Shown: piece after piece, positions 33,601-44,700 of the stretch | Numbering within the stretch: position 1 is the first letter of the stretch | How the letters are laid out: each line of letters begins with the position of its first letter | Assembly: GCF_032854445.1 (NCBI RefSeq) | Contig: NC_088307.1 | Coordinates: 21,590,017 to 21,654,016 of the forward strand | DNA length: 64,000 nucleotides | Direction: 5' to 3' | Source of the DNA: Liolophura sinensis | Taxonomy: Eukaryota > Mollusca > Polyplacophora > Chitonida > Chitonidae | Notes under the pieces: model-generated | What the model was told of the DNA's origin: nothing | The model's input: the letters and a program-made list of their open reading frames with translations, nothing else | The model's database searches: none | Made by a program: the position numbers and the translations under genes

Positions 33601-34391
33601 AAAATATAAAAACGATGCCAACACCAGATGAAAAAGGGTGAAAACTTATTTGCAAATGTGATGTTGAATATTTTTTTCGACTTTTTTTTTCAGGAGAAAA
33701 GGGTATTTGAAAATTATTTTGTATGGTGCGTATTTTGGACCACCTCTTATATATCATTTTTGCAAAAATACCATTCTGCATAAAGATAGGATGCATGACT
33801 AATAGATTTTGTGAATGTAAATATGTTGTTCATATCCAAATACATGCATTTAATCAAAATTACGATAATAAGTTTGCATTTATTAAAAATAAAAATATAT
33901 GATGAAAATCCAGGTTAAAATTCCTGTGAAAACATGTTTGTTAAATATGCATTACATCCACATTTATAAAAGTATTGCGCAAAGACAACATATACAAGAG
34001 GTTTTGCCAAATACACGCCACAAATTATTTTCAAGTGTTTCTTTTGTTAAATATTGAAGGCCACTTTCACAACTATCTTTTCGCACTCTTCCATCTGAAC
34101 TTTATGTATTTTTCGTGTTTTTCTCCACCAATCCACCTATCAGCAATCAATGGAGAAATGCAATCCACATTCAACACGGGCAAAATTTTACCAAGTTCCA
34201 CAAAGAAGTTGTTTTGTACATTTTATACAGGGCAGCCAATGGATGACAAGATTGCGGAAGTAAGCGACTGCGTGGTCATGGATTTGACTGGGAAATGGTA
34301 CAACATACGCTGTAGTGAACACACACGCGATCTGAACAACATAGCGTGTGAAAAACCTATACAAGGTTGGGGACACTTTGCACTGTTTTAA
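27671..34391 (+). CDS. Secreted C-type lectin gene 2 (three exons)
   Basis: Exon 1, 27671-27743: ATG plus signal peptide (CCALVLLISGVFSLG), donor GTGAGT. Exon 2, 29626-29904 (279 bp, same length as in lectin 1): KCPTPW, TCYIMLPGDP, ENVCRRNGGTLMNL, GLNDRKEEGQYCWSDG, NW; donor GTATTT. Exon 3, 34231-34391: GQPMDDKIAEVSDCVV, WYNIRC, NNIACEKP, stop. Both joins are phase 1 and recreate glycine. Predicted product 170 residues, single long-form CTLD with six conserved cysteines plus one extra (QYCW). QPM and WYN replace QPD/EPN and WND, so canonical Ca2+-dependent sugar binding is doubtful. A second upstream ATG at 27663 is out of frame. A weak donor after 34365 could extend the protein. Introns are 1.9 and 4.3 kb and full of repeats. 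Clear paralogue of lectin gene 1, divergently transcribed. Confidence 0.85.
27988..28140 (-). repeat. Diverged SINE-related repeat in lectin 2 intron 1
   Basis: Resembles the SINE body (gttttatgccatactaaaga, tacgatggcggtcat, agaaaccaaggtgccgggg) but follows a different consensus with acttgcgacgtacagatatg. Related stretches lie near 37740, 45890 and 56240. Confidence 0.6.
28279..28554 (+). mobile_element. Full-length tRNA-SINE in lectin 2 intron 1
   Basis: Complete copy from the tRNA head (gcctccgcggctcagttg, gcgcgctagcacag, B-box-like gagttcaagtcc) to the (AAAT)n tail. Flanked by an 8-bp duplication aaaaattg at 28271-28278 and 28555-28562. The best copy for deriving the family consensus. Confidence 0.92.
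28563..29625. other. Rest of lectin 2 intron 1
   Basis: Contains only unsupported short open frames (for example 28677-28970); no domain or RNA gene seen. Confidence 0.55.
29905..32477. other. First part of lectin 2 intron 2
   Basis: About 2.6 kb of AT-rich intron without recognisable exons, domains or SINE copies. Confidence 0.55.
32478..32680 (+). repeat. Dispersed repeat family 'A' in lectin 2 intron 2
   Basis: Partner of 7585-7790, with ggcctcttgtcagtttatct, gtaaccag and ctagcacaatggcgtaag. Confidence 0.7.
32893..33492. mobile_element. Foldback (inverted-repeat) element in lectin 2 intron 2
   Basis: Arms of about 235 bp (32893-33130 and 33255-33492) are imperfect reverse complements: tagctccacg, ctacggggtagagctacaca, gattttcttggagtagtgcc, gaaagtacagacca and ggagattg recur inverted. 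The spacer is about 125 bp. No coding capacity, so a MITE-like or foldback DNA element, and the transcript would form a long hairpin. Family unknown; no clear target duplication. Confidence 0.8.
33580..33842 (+). repeat. Copy of the 19385-19645 repeat
   Basis: Shares ggagaagaaaa, tttttttcgac, gagaaaagggtattt and tttgtgaatgtaaat in order with 19385-19645. Located 390 bp upstream of lectin 2 exon 3. Confidence 0.7.
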
Positions 34392-34460
34392 TCTTATTGT
34401 ATGATAAATTTGATGACTTAGTCTGTTCCTGTGTTTTTATCAGAACCACATCATGTGGGG

Positions 34461-34466
34461 AATAAA
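34461..34466 (+). promoter_or_regulatory. Poly(A) signal AATAAA of lectin gene 2
   Basis: Canonical hexamer 69 nt after the predicted stop of lectin gene 2, supporting exon 3 as the terminal exon. Confidence 0.6.
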
Positions 34467-35280
34467 AATGTTAAATTTTATTTAAACACGATCCTGCAGT
34501 TGATTGGTCTGATCCGGACGGAGACATTGTCCAGACATTTCACTCGATTATTATATAGCGTTTAATCCCTTTCAGCGCAATTGCTGCTCACTTCGTTTTC
34601 GACATGGCTGCTAAAGAGCTTTTCGCAAACAGGTCAGCTATTTGCCGATGAAGGTTGTCGGATCTCCCTCACAAGCTTACATACTGTATCATCACTGTCA
34701 GACTCACTCCGTGCTTGTCCTTAAAACGAATCATTAGGTCTCAGTTCCAATCTTCTTATGTATCTATCGTTTCAGATCATATTCACTAAGAGGCAACGGG
34801 ACTGTGATGCGTATCAGACAGAAATGGCTTGTCTGCCCTAGCTGATGGTGTAGGAATTCCAACCAAGGGTTCAGATTTAAGGTCTAGCTCTGTGTGAACG
34901 TTCAGGACAAAAATAAAATTGTTGTACTAAGTCACCGTTTATTTGCTTTTGGGCAAGTAAACTCTTCCAGTGCATTTACCTTGAACAGTACATGTCGAAC
35001 GACAACTTTTTGTGGCTATTTTAAGGGCAGAATTTTGTATTTTGTTTCATCTCTGTTCGTGGCCATGTGGGTAAGGTTTTTGGCCATGTGGGTAATGTTT
35101 TTGGCTCTTGAACACAAGTTATGGTTCAGTCCTAGGTTCGAACACGAAATTTGCTTGAAGCAATTTTTCTGCATGTAAAACTGATCTCTGTAAAAAAAAG
35201 CGTTAAAAAAGAATTGCCTTATCTTTTGTCAGTTCATTAGAGATTTCATAGTACCTAGATCTACATGGAGCTTACATATA
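34467..35280. other. No gene recognised
   Basis: Intergenic downstream of lectin gene 2. A short two-unit repeat (gccatgtgggtaaggttttt) is at 35061-35102. No domain or exon recognised. Confidence 0.55.
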
Positions 35281-35547
35281 GAACGGCCTGGTGGTTAGCG
35301 CTCTAGCGCAGCACAATGAATCAAAATCATTCCACCAATGCGATCGATCTGAGTTCAAGTTCAGCTCATGCCGACTTCCGGTCTCATCGAACCTGGGAAG
35401 GCCTGCCATGCAATATACGCCTGGTCGTGGGTTGCCGCGGGCTCTGTCCGCTTTCTTCGCACCATAATGCTGGGCAACGAAGAGAAATCAGTGAAATATT
35501 CTAGAGTACGGCCTAAATCAATAATCAAATAAATATATAAATAAAAT
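35281..35547 (+). mobile_element. Full-length but diverged tRNA-SINE
   Basis: Head (ggcctggtggttagcgctct), B-box-like gagttcaagttc, body and AAATAAATATA tail all present, with many substitutions and a small insertion near 35475, suggesting an old copy. Confidence 0.85.
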
Positions 35548-35759
35548 ACTGATGTTGATGGTTTTGACTAAAAGAAATCCAAAGCTGTTTACGTGTTTGT
35601 CTCGAAATGTGTTTCAAACATTTTTTCCTTAGGCAACTTGGATATTAATATCAACAATTGCTCTCGTATGAAAATGTTTACACGTAACGTGACTTTGTTT
35701 GAAAATGAAAACAAATGAAAAATAAAATAGTAGAACTTAATTCCTAACACGAACAGAGT

Positions 35760-35850
35760 TAAACCTTAATTGACGTAAATTGACATGAGGACCGATTTCA
35801 CCGGTTACGTGTGATCATTTTTGCAGTTTTATAGCTATATTAGAAATGGA
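35760..35850 (-). repeat. Dispersed repeat family 'A', reversed
   Basis: Core gaccgatttcaccggttacg then gtgatcatttttgcag. Confidence 0.6.
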
Positions 35851-36549
35851 TATTACTAGAAAATAAACTAGATTTGAGAATGGAAGTGCGGTTGATAATA
35901 GCCAGAAGCTGCTTGTAACGGCCATTGCCTGTGAACACGTAATTCCATTCACATTAAGGGAAGTTCCATATTAAATTTCTTTGTTCATCACTTTACTTTT
36001 TTCTGGGCTTATTATTGAGTTATGATACTTTATAGAAGGGTAGAACTGCATATCGACATAAAAAGCACACCATTGTTTCTGTGTATGTAAAGAGGTTTAC
36101 GCTGTCAATATGTCAGTATGTATTGATTGTGACTGATTAAAAGTGAAAAATTCCCGAACAATAAAAAAAAAATGTATTTGTCCACTGTTTTGATGGCAAT
36201 CGGGTTTATTAGTATATGGGTACCCCCAGGTTCTGCCACCGAAGTTTTGCAGGTAGCGCAAACTTTTCTGACATTAAACCGTAGTCGTACGAGCATGACC
36301 AGGATGTGAACCAGCGATCCCATTGTTCAGAAACAAGAGATCTGCCGCCTTCATAGTCACATTTACAATACGGGTAAATGTATGTCGCCTGAAGCTGCCT
36401 GAAAGATTAAGGGAGCTAACCAGTATGGGAATGTCCCTGGCTCGGACTGGGCTACTAAGCATGGTACACGATATAAGTACTGATTTCATCCATTTAGCTG
36501 AAGTAGTCCTTGCGTTTTTCCACCATAAATAAAAACTCTGTCTACTGTT

Positions 36550-37725
36550 CGCGCTCGTCCTAATTTCGTACTTTATGTATTTTGTTCGTTGGTGGTTTAT
36601 GCTAAATGTCGCTTAGGGAATTTACCGTGTGATTGATATCTATGTTTGTTGAGGTCTGTTATACGACTGTCTGTTTCGGCGCATAGATTCATATTGGCTA
36701 CGAAAGCATACCCAGCCACGTGGGCCGTGCACAGTTTGTAAAACGCGAGGAAAATGCAGTTAGAGAACTATTAATTCTAATTCTATTCTAATTCATATTG
36801 TTAAAGTAAATAAGCTTTGTTTCGGCGGCAAGAACACATTGACTCGGGGGGATGTCATAATCATTCAAAAACCAGATGGCACGCTGAATATTGGGCAGAG
36901 TACAAAGTGATTTAACAGAGGGCGAAGTCAATCACCTAAACTGCAATCGACTTAACTGTAGACCCTGTTACTGACTTATTTGAAATTGGTTACACGTTTT
37001 AGTGTGATATAACCTCAATAAATGAATTTGATTTTATCTGTGGTAGTATAGGTGATCTCACGGCGGTGTGAATTTAGAGATGGATGTTATGTAGTCTATT
37101 CCCAGAGACAAACGTGTAGGCTGTTTTACTGCGTGGAGTTCGTTCTAGCCGCTTGCTGGTGCAGCTATTGTAAAACAAATTAATCTCCACACCCATTGTC
37201 CAGCATGCAATTTGCTTTTGAATAATTATGACGTCACTTGAGACAACGGGTACTTAGTGTCGGAACTAAGTTTACGGGGTTTAGCATTATGAATTCGAAA
37301 AGTATTCCAACTGTATTTGCCTTGTAATAAAATAGACGTTCAACATGACAATGTGTGTAAAGTTTAGGTTGTTACGTGTCACTGGCTAAAGGCAATTTTG
37401 GAAGCGAATATTTTACACACAGATCTTCACAGATAGCTGTATATAGGCGTCTCTATAAACGAAATAAACGATAGCATGGTACAGGATTTGAATCCTGATT
37501 TCACCCAGGCGCCTAGAACTTACCTTTTGCATCTTTCCTACATCACTGAAAACTGTTGACCGCTTCTTTGTTTGGTTCCGTCCTATTTTCGTATTTTATA
37601 TACTTTCTTAGTTTTTTGGTGGTCTGTGTTAAGCGCCGTTTTTGGGAATCGGGCTTTCGATTATTGGCCCGAGACGTCCTTATTGGTTGACGGCTTGTAT
37701 ACGAATGTCTGTTTCGACGCATCGA
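36550..37725. repeat. Cluster of dispersed repeats
   Basis: Two direct copies of a block of about 140 bp (about 36550-36690 and 37590-37725; gtcctaatttcgtactttat, ttggtggtttatgctaa, acgactgtctgtttcg) surround a diverged family B copy (36690-36905, plus) and a good one (37110-37460, minus). The two B copies in opposite orientation form a large imperfect inverted repeat. No gene seen. Confidence 0.6.
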
Positions 37726-38149
37726 TAACCTGAAGTACTCTTCACTTATAATGGCGAACAGATTTATATATGTTAGAAACCGGGGTGCCAGATATAAAAT
37801 TACTGACTAACCATCCACTTATGACGGCCAACTAAGCCAAACCGACGGCTTACTATCATCATCAAGGTTCCACCAAGAGTGCCAGCAGGAGAAAGCCGTC
37901 CTTAAGACGAGCTCCTGAGGAGTTGCAGATTTTTGTGTACCAGAGAATTTTCACGGGTGCAAATGGTTCTACATGTATATAGGTGAATAATTCTCTCGTA
38001 TTTTAAGAAGCAATATCTGGGCAGTGTCGTAGTTTCAGAGAAACGTATTTGCTTGCATCATTTGGCAGCACCGCCCACTCGACAGTAGTGCATACATTAC
38101 ATCTGTCTCACTTTTTTTATTTTGATTGTATTGACTTCCTTCAATACAT

Positions 38150-41100
38150 GTCGCTAAGATATAGCTGAAATATCCCCGATGTGGCGTTAAAAAGACCGTT
38201 TTAGTCCACGCCTCGGTCAAAACTAATGAACTGTTGTTGACATCGCCGTATTTTAGTACTCACCTCTGCTTTAAGCATTGTTTTGGAGGTGTGTAACTGA
38301 GGTAAATTGACAACAGACCAGATTTCATGGGTTGAGTGTGATCACTTGCCTAAATATCTTCAGCCTTATTAAGAGTTAATTCTTCTAATTAATTATTTAA
38401 TCCAGTAAATGTCTACAATATCATATTTCGGGTCATATATTGGTTCTTTATTAAGCTTCGTCTAAGAAGGCAGTGAGTGCTGCTAAATGGGGGTAGATAA
38501 ACAGTACTGACAGTTCCAATGTGCTCCTTCAATTATTTCATGATTTAAACTTAGTTTCCATTTACCATCATTCAGGCACTCATTAGAGTATCATGTTAGG
38601 ACATTAAGACTAATTTCGTTCTCTGCTCTTGTTAATTTAGCAGCTGCTAAGAGTGAACGCCCAACTGCTTCCTTACCCCACAAACGCCCCCTTAGAAAGA
38701 GCAGTGCAGCGGAAAAATTGATTGGATCATGAATGGAGTAGTGACAATGTATTTGCTTTCTTGACCTCCAACTGAGATCCCTGGGTTATCAGTGTAATAG
38801 CTCTATTCCCGCTCCATGTTTCTTAAACACTGTTTAACCCGTAGGTGGTGAACTTAACACGTATAACACATTTCGTCTTCGAGGACAAGCAATGTCAGGT
38901 ACTGTTCACCTCTGGTTCATTTGATCAGGTTAAGGCGAGCAGGGTGGCTTTTCTTCTCATCTCAACCAAGTTTGCGTAGTGATTTTCTATTAATCAGCGA
39001 AAATTAAACGGTGCATTTCCGGCTAATCACAACATTTAGAAATTTATTTGGTTACGCTCAGCCGTTGTGGCCGTCCCCCACTTTAGGTTAAGCATTTTTG
39101 CATAATGATTGACTAACATGGAAAATTCCTGCAAAGGGAAACTGTAAAATGTTTAGTACATAATATTATTATACCCAAAGCAATTGTCCTATGTGATGTT
39201 CAAAGGATGAGAGCCACACTTATTCTCCACTATAGGGATTGTATGAACACCGCTGTCATCGGATTGTTTACATGGATTTGTGATCGCAAACGATGTGTCA
39301 TGATCCGCGCCATAATACAAAGCAATGTTCAAGGCCAGGAATACCAAATAAAAGGTATTTGAAATGAGTTGTTTTCTAAAACCATATTTTGTCTCGCAAT
39401 GAGGAAATGAATATGGTTTGGGCAAACTTTTCAAGAATAAAAATTTAAACATGATTGGGGAGTTTTTGTTGCAAGGGGCAAAGACATGAACTTTGGTAAG
39501 ATATCTCGACATGGTGGCGACAGTTTTATTTCTTTATTTCCCTTTTCGTGATCATATATGTGAGACAGGCAGGCTCTTTACACGGATATAACGAGAAACT
39601 GTGAGAAAAGTTATTGTTGAACACTATACAACCTTCTTTCAACACGTCGATAACTGTTTGTGCTGCTTTCATATGTATTTAGCATGGATAGCATGCTCCA
39701 TGCACATTATATACACATTACAATCTTTACAGAAATATCTGTTACTATTAATCACATAGGAGAACCTCCGTGGCCTGGTCGTTAGCACGTTGACCCAGAG
39801 ACCTCCCACCAGAGCGGTTGCTGTGAGTCCAGTTCATGCTGTCAGCAACCTGCGGATGGTCGTGCATTCCCCCCCCCCCCCCAAGTCTCTGCCTGGCTTC
39901 CTCCCACCATAAAGCTGTCCATTGTCGTATAATTGAAATTTTTGAGTTTGACGTAAACCTCCAAATAAATAAATAAATATTTAGTGCTTCACGATTTTCT
40001 ATGCCCATAAATAAATGGAAAGAAACGTAAGAAATGTATGATGACAGGTCGCATCTGGGCATTTTGTAAAATAGTTATTTGTTTGAGGCGGCGGGGGGGG
40101 GGGGGGATTAGAACATACTGATCATAGCAGGTTTAACTGTGATCATAATCATTGCACCTAGTCGTAAATAGCATGCATATTGTTACTAAACAACGCAGCT
40201 GGATGGTAAACCTGTGGTATAGTGAGGAAGTTCATCTATTCTTGTAACCAATCGCATTTGTCGTGTGGAAAAAAACGAATAGCTCTACTTGGACTATATT
40301 CGCATGTCTTTAAACAACCAAAGAGGTTCAGTTCGAAAAAATTAAACTTTTTCTTCATATAGGTAGCAACTAGGTAGCAAAATAGGCTTCAGCGGTTTTG
40401 GTGCTTGGGATTAGATTTAAATTAAAACGTCTCTGATCAAAGATTTTAATCGGCTTTATCACCATGAAAGATTTTTTTCTAATCTCAAACATGGGAATAA
40501 ACTCATCATTGTTGGACATGTCATAGAGTAAATCGTAACAATGTATGCTAGAATTAGAAATGTACTTCACCGATGCTCTCAAAGACAGACAATCTCAGTG
40601 GGAAAAAAGCATGCCAGAAATATTTAACAGAATTTTTCATATCGGGATTTTTCAGCTTCGTGACTACGATGTTCTTGTTCAAGGGACTGGATTTCTTAAG
40701 TTCACTTTTTAATTGTTAACATTTGAGACATTGTGCATGATCCAGTTTTGAGTTCGTTGTCTAAGGGATCAGATAATATTGGTGTAACATGGAGACTTTG
40801 AAAGAATAACCCATTCTTAGCGCCGATGCTTTTATCTTCTTAAGGCAATTAGACAAAGCCGTTTTTGTTCAGGCAGATGAAGGAGACAAAAGTGCCTTTC
40901 TGATACATACATACTTTGCCAACCGTATCTCCCTGCATGAGCGTTTGCCGGGAGCATCTCTCTGGCTGCAGACTGGAAAAGCAGCCAGCCAACTGAGACC
41001 GAATGCCAAATCATATTTCCAGTGACACCAGACCATATTCGCATGGTTGTCATGACTGATGATTTGACATCGCGTGACGGATCGTGGACGCCGCTGTACT

Positions 41101-42990
41101 CCTGCTAAGTAGCTTTCAGTGTTGGTATTGTGCTTGAATTAACTTACACAAGACAGATCGTCGTATATACCTGGCTTGTTTGGCACCACTGAGCTATCGC
41201 TGCGTCAGGTGACGAATGGTATTCGGGAAAGATCCTTAGATATCCTGATAATATGCCGGCCGTCAGTGCCCGGATGCTCTCATTAACTAACTAAATATAA
41301 GAGCTCTGGTTTCTCGAGATGTCTGTCTGGGAGAAGGGAGGACTAAATGGTCTATTCATTAACTAAATGGTTTATGGTACTTTGTATTTCCAGTACATGA
41401 TGAAAGTCATTAATTCAATCTACAAAATCTTTACACAGTCCGATTCACACAGCCCATGTTACACCGGTTTAAACGTGAATGTATCTTTGGATCAGGTTGA
41501 CCGTATTAGCGCGTAACGTGGATTTTTAAACTGGTTTATTTACTTGGCTTTGTCCTGTAACAAATACTTCCACAGTTCCAAACAAAAGCATTTTCTGCAC
41601 CTGTTACGATTAAAGAGGGATCTGAAGGCATCTGTTGTTTGAAGATATTTGGGGAGAGGGCTGGATAACACCGGCAGCAGGGTTTTTCAGTCATGAGATC
41701 GGCGACCAGAGAAGAGACAAAGCTCTCTCGATGCTAACAGAAAATAATAGATAAGTTCAGGGAAAACTTCTAGCTTATGCCGGTCACTTTTAAGCTGTGT
41801 AAAAATACATCATTTTCTTCTGCTAAACCCTAATGTTTGTGAAACAGCTCTCCGTTTTACGATTACAGCAGCACAGAAACAGTCGTGTATTGGAGAACAA
41901 CGAGGTACATCCTTTGGACAATTTTTTCTCAGGTATCACCCTCCTGTATTTGATACAATTATAGTAGTAATTGGGATAGACAGGCCTTCAAACTGAAAAT
42001 CAAATAATCCAAGAACAAGACATCTGTTCGCAGATCTGATTATAAAATTGTAGATTTATTTTTCACTGTTATTCTAAACCCAACATACACATATTTTCTG
42101 ATATCTTTGGGAAATTTAACGGTTTCTGCATTTAAATGCATCTTGCTAATTTGATTTTGGACTTTCTTTGACGGTCTACCAATGACATGAGGAGAATACA
42201 GATGATTATTATATTCTGCCAGAATTGCTCAGTAGACAATCCATAGCGTATCCCCACATCTTGTTTGGTCCGATGCCGAAAATTGGTCTCCTTCCTTCTG
42301 GTAGAAGTCAGGATGGAAGTGAGAGATTATGAACTCTACAGACTGCGTGTCTGTCGCATGTTATTGAATATAAAGATTGTCCGTTATTGGGAAAACGGCT
42401 ATCGTCTTTCCTATCTAAATGGTAAACCGTCTGTCTTTGCATTGGGGGAAACTGGCCGCGTCACAGTGGCGTCTTCGTTGGTAATAATACACGTGTTATG
42501 CGAAATAGTGGGTTATATCATTAAGGAATTTTAGAACGCTATGGTGAAATTTATTTCCAGTGAAAAGTAGGACTAAAACAAAGCCCTTTGCCACATTAAT
42601 CCACCACGTGTAACCCGGTTGTATCAGGTCTGTGGTGTGATGATTGTTACGCTCCGGATAACGCATAGAAGCTATGCCTGACAATGGCTTTTCCCTGGCT
42701 TGCGATCTTTTCTATAAAATATGAAACTTCTAAATCAAGGTTTACCCATCAAACGCCTTTATTTGTTTTTCGAACATACAATAATCGTAGCGTGAAAGAT
42801 CTCTGGCCTTATCCTTTGTAAATATGTATCTATTTCGGCTTAACCTGTGGCTAGGTGGGTATTAACATAACGCAGTTTTAATATCACCTCTTTGTTTGCA
42901 TGAACAGTTACAAGGAATGCGTGACTGAGACACTCTTATACTTGCTTCATACTTTCTTGCTTCATACCATGCTATTGTACATAATACAGA
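38150..42990 (+). repeat. Array copy 0: diverged partial copy of the large tandem unit
   Basis: Aligns in order with about 46240-52175 of copy A (for example ttgttaatttagcagctgct at 38630 with 46660; ttagcgccgatgctt at 40817 with 48627; caagacagatcgtcgtatat at 41150 with 48965). Similarity by eye is around 80 percent, except for a much closer patch near 41250-41560. The part corresponding to the first 2.5 kb of copy A is missing or unrecognisable. Contains a private SINE (39763-39981). No gene recognised; open frames are short. Confidence 0.85.
39763..39981 (+). mobile_element. tRNA-SINE with internal deletion in array copy 0
   Basis: Has the tRNA head (cctccgtggcctggtcgttag) and tail (AAATA)n but lacks the ggcttcctctccggccgtacg segment. 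Contains a poly-C run of about 14 in place of the usual cccccggg. Absent from the other array copies at this position. Confidence 0.85.
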
Positions 42991-43900
42991 TGTAACGGAG
43001 CAGCTTCCCAGTGCTTATACTACATGTAGCTGTTGCTGGCGGTAATTTACCTTTAGCTCACTTAGTAGAGCGCTTGAGTTCGGCTGGTGCGACACGAGTT
43101 CGAACCGCGGTGTGACTCAGGTAGTGAAATCCTTCAACCATTACACTGGTGCCGTTAGCAAGACATGTTCCAAGAAGCGTTGAACTCTGGGTCTACGTGT
43201 GGAGGTGGGTGTGTCTTAGGAGAGAGGGACGGATTTAACTGGGGAGGATTGTAACGGAAGTAGCTTTCTGGTTCTTATACTATCAGTAGCTACCCATTGG
43301 GAATTTCCCTTGATCTCATTTGGTAAGGCGCTGGAAACTCACAGCTGAGACCCGAGTTCGAATCCTGGTATGACCCATGTAGGAAAATCCTTTAACCATT
43401 AGCTGCAGTGAGCAGGACACCGAGGAAGCTCTTGATCTGCATTTGGACGTGGGTGTGCCTTGGGGGAGAGGGGAGAGGGGGGAAAGGAAGGATTTAACTG
43501 AGGAGGAGTGTAACAGAAGAAGCTTTTTAGGGCTTATACTATCAGTAGCTAGCCAGTGGCAATTTCCCTATAGCTCAGTTGGCAGATCGCTGGACTTCAG
43601 CGGCTGAGACCCGAGTTCGAATCCTGGTGTGAACCATGTAGTGAAATCCATCAACAACAACCCAGTGCCGTGAACAAACGGCTTTGGTCCACGTGGGTGT
43701 ACCTTGGGAGATGTGAAGAAGTGCAACGGGAGCAGCTTTCCGGTGCTTGTGCTAACGGAAATTCCGCTTTAGCTCAGTTGTTAGAACGCTGGATTTGGCT
43801 GCTGAGACACGAGACAAATTCTGTTCTAACCCCCGTCGATAAATCCTACAACCATTACACAAGTGTGGACTTTTTCAATGTTTTAAACACATTGAATTGT
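42990..43900 (+). repeat. Tandem tRNA-derived repeats at the copy 0 / copy A junction
   Basis: Four units start near 42993, 43251, 43510 and 43721 (210-260 bp each). Each has tgtaacgg..gcagctt, ttatactatcagtagct, then a tRNA-like segment with an A box (tttagctcagttg.tagagc) and B box (gagttcgaatcc), then gtagtgaaatcc..caaccatta. The arms do not form a proper cloverleaf (no complementary acceptor stem seen), so these look like a tRNA-derived SINE or satellite unit rather than tRNA genes. Confidence 0.75.
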
Positions 43901-44700
43901 AGAACAAGTAGGTCTTTCCGACATCATTGAAATGATGAAATGATGACAAGAACAGTATCTCAAGGATTGTTAATTTGAAAGCGTATGTTAGAGAGGCGTT
44001 GGTGAGAATTTGAATATCAGAATTACAAATTAGGCGGAAAATCTCAAACAAACACGTTAAATGTTTAAGCAATGTTAACACAACTTGAAATATTAAAGTG
44101 CATGAAATGTCATTTACTTTAAAGGCTTGTGAGTAACACGTAGCACATTTCACACGCTCCAATCCAGACTGCTGCGCTTCTCACCTTGTCAGTATTTTTT
44201 CCTTAAATTTAAGTGATCTTGTTCCATTTTTAATTTTAGTTACTGGTAAACTCTTTCAACCGTTTGACACAAAACCAGAATGAAGATGTCTGGGTGGATT
44301 AAGCTGGCAATCTGGAAAGTTAATAGACAAGTTAAGTTTAACAAATCAGTGTTCTGTCGCTAAACTGCTCTGCTAAATTACCTATTGTTCCTGGTTATTT
44401 GGTGCAGGCTGTCAAACTGATTGCAGAAATGTCCCGTTACCTTACTAATGGTTTCAAGACCGTCTCAGGAAAAGATCACGAGGGTATAAACCGGACTGGA
44501 CGTATTTGTGATAGCGTAAAATTGGCATTGGGTGTTTCCTGTGATGTTGTACCATAATGCGACTGAAATTATTCAACCCTAACGGAAGCTAGCCTCTAAA
44601 TAGTGGATGTCAAGTTCCGGTGTGTGAAAATTGCCTCAACAATATCAAACTGGTTTAGATCGACCACGACCAATTGGCGGTTATGGATGTTTCTTAATTG
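43757..44700 (+). repeat. Internal module X at the start of copy A
   Basis: This stretch of about 0.95 kb is a diverged direct repeat of about 52200-53200 near the end of the same unit. Shared in order: tRNA-like segment, acaaaagt.tggac, cacgctc.aa.cc, caaccgtttgacaaaa, agattgagctggga, caggt.aagttaacaaatca, and ggactggacgtatttgtgg..gcgtaaaatt. Copies in B are at about 54065-55050 and 62470-63730, and another partial one at 53660-53930. Direct repeats at both ends give an LTR-like outline, but divergence is high and no TG..CA ends or retroviral-type genes were found. Confidence 0.6.

Noticed and set aside
42990-43900. Possible tRNA genes (A and B box sequences)
   Set aside because: Acceptor and anticodon stems do not pair and the units are tandem with long non-tRNA tails, so they are treated as tRNA-derived repeats.
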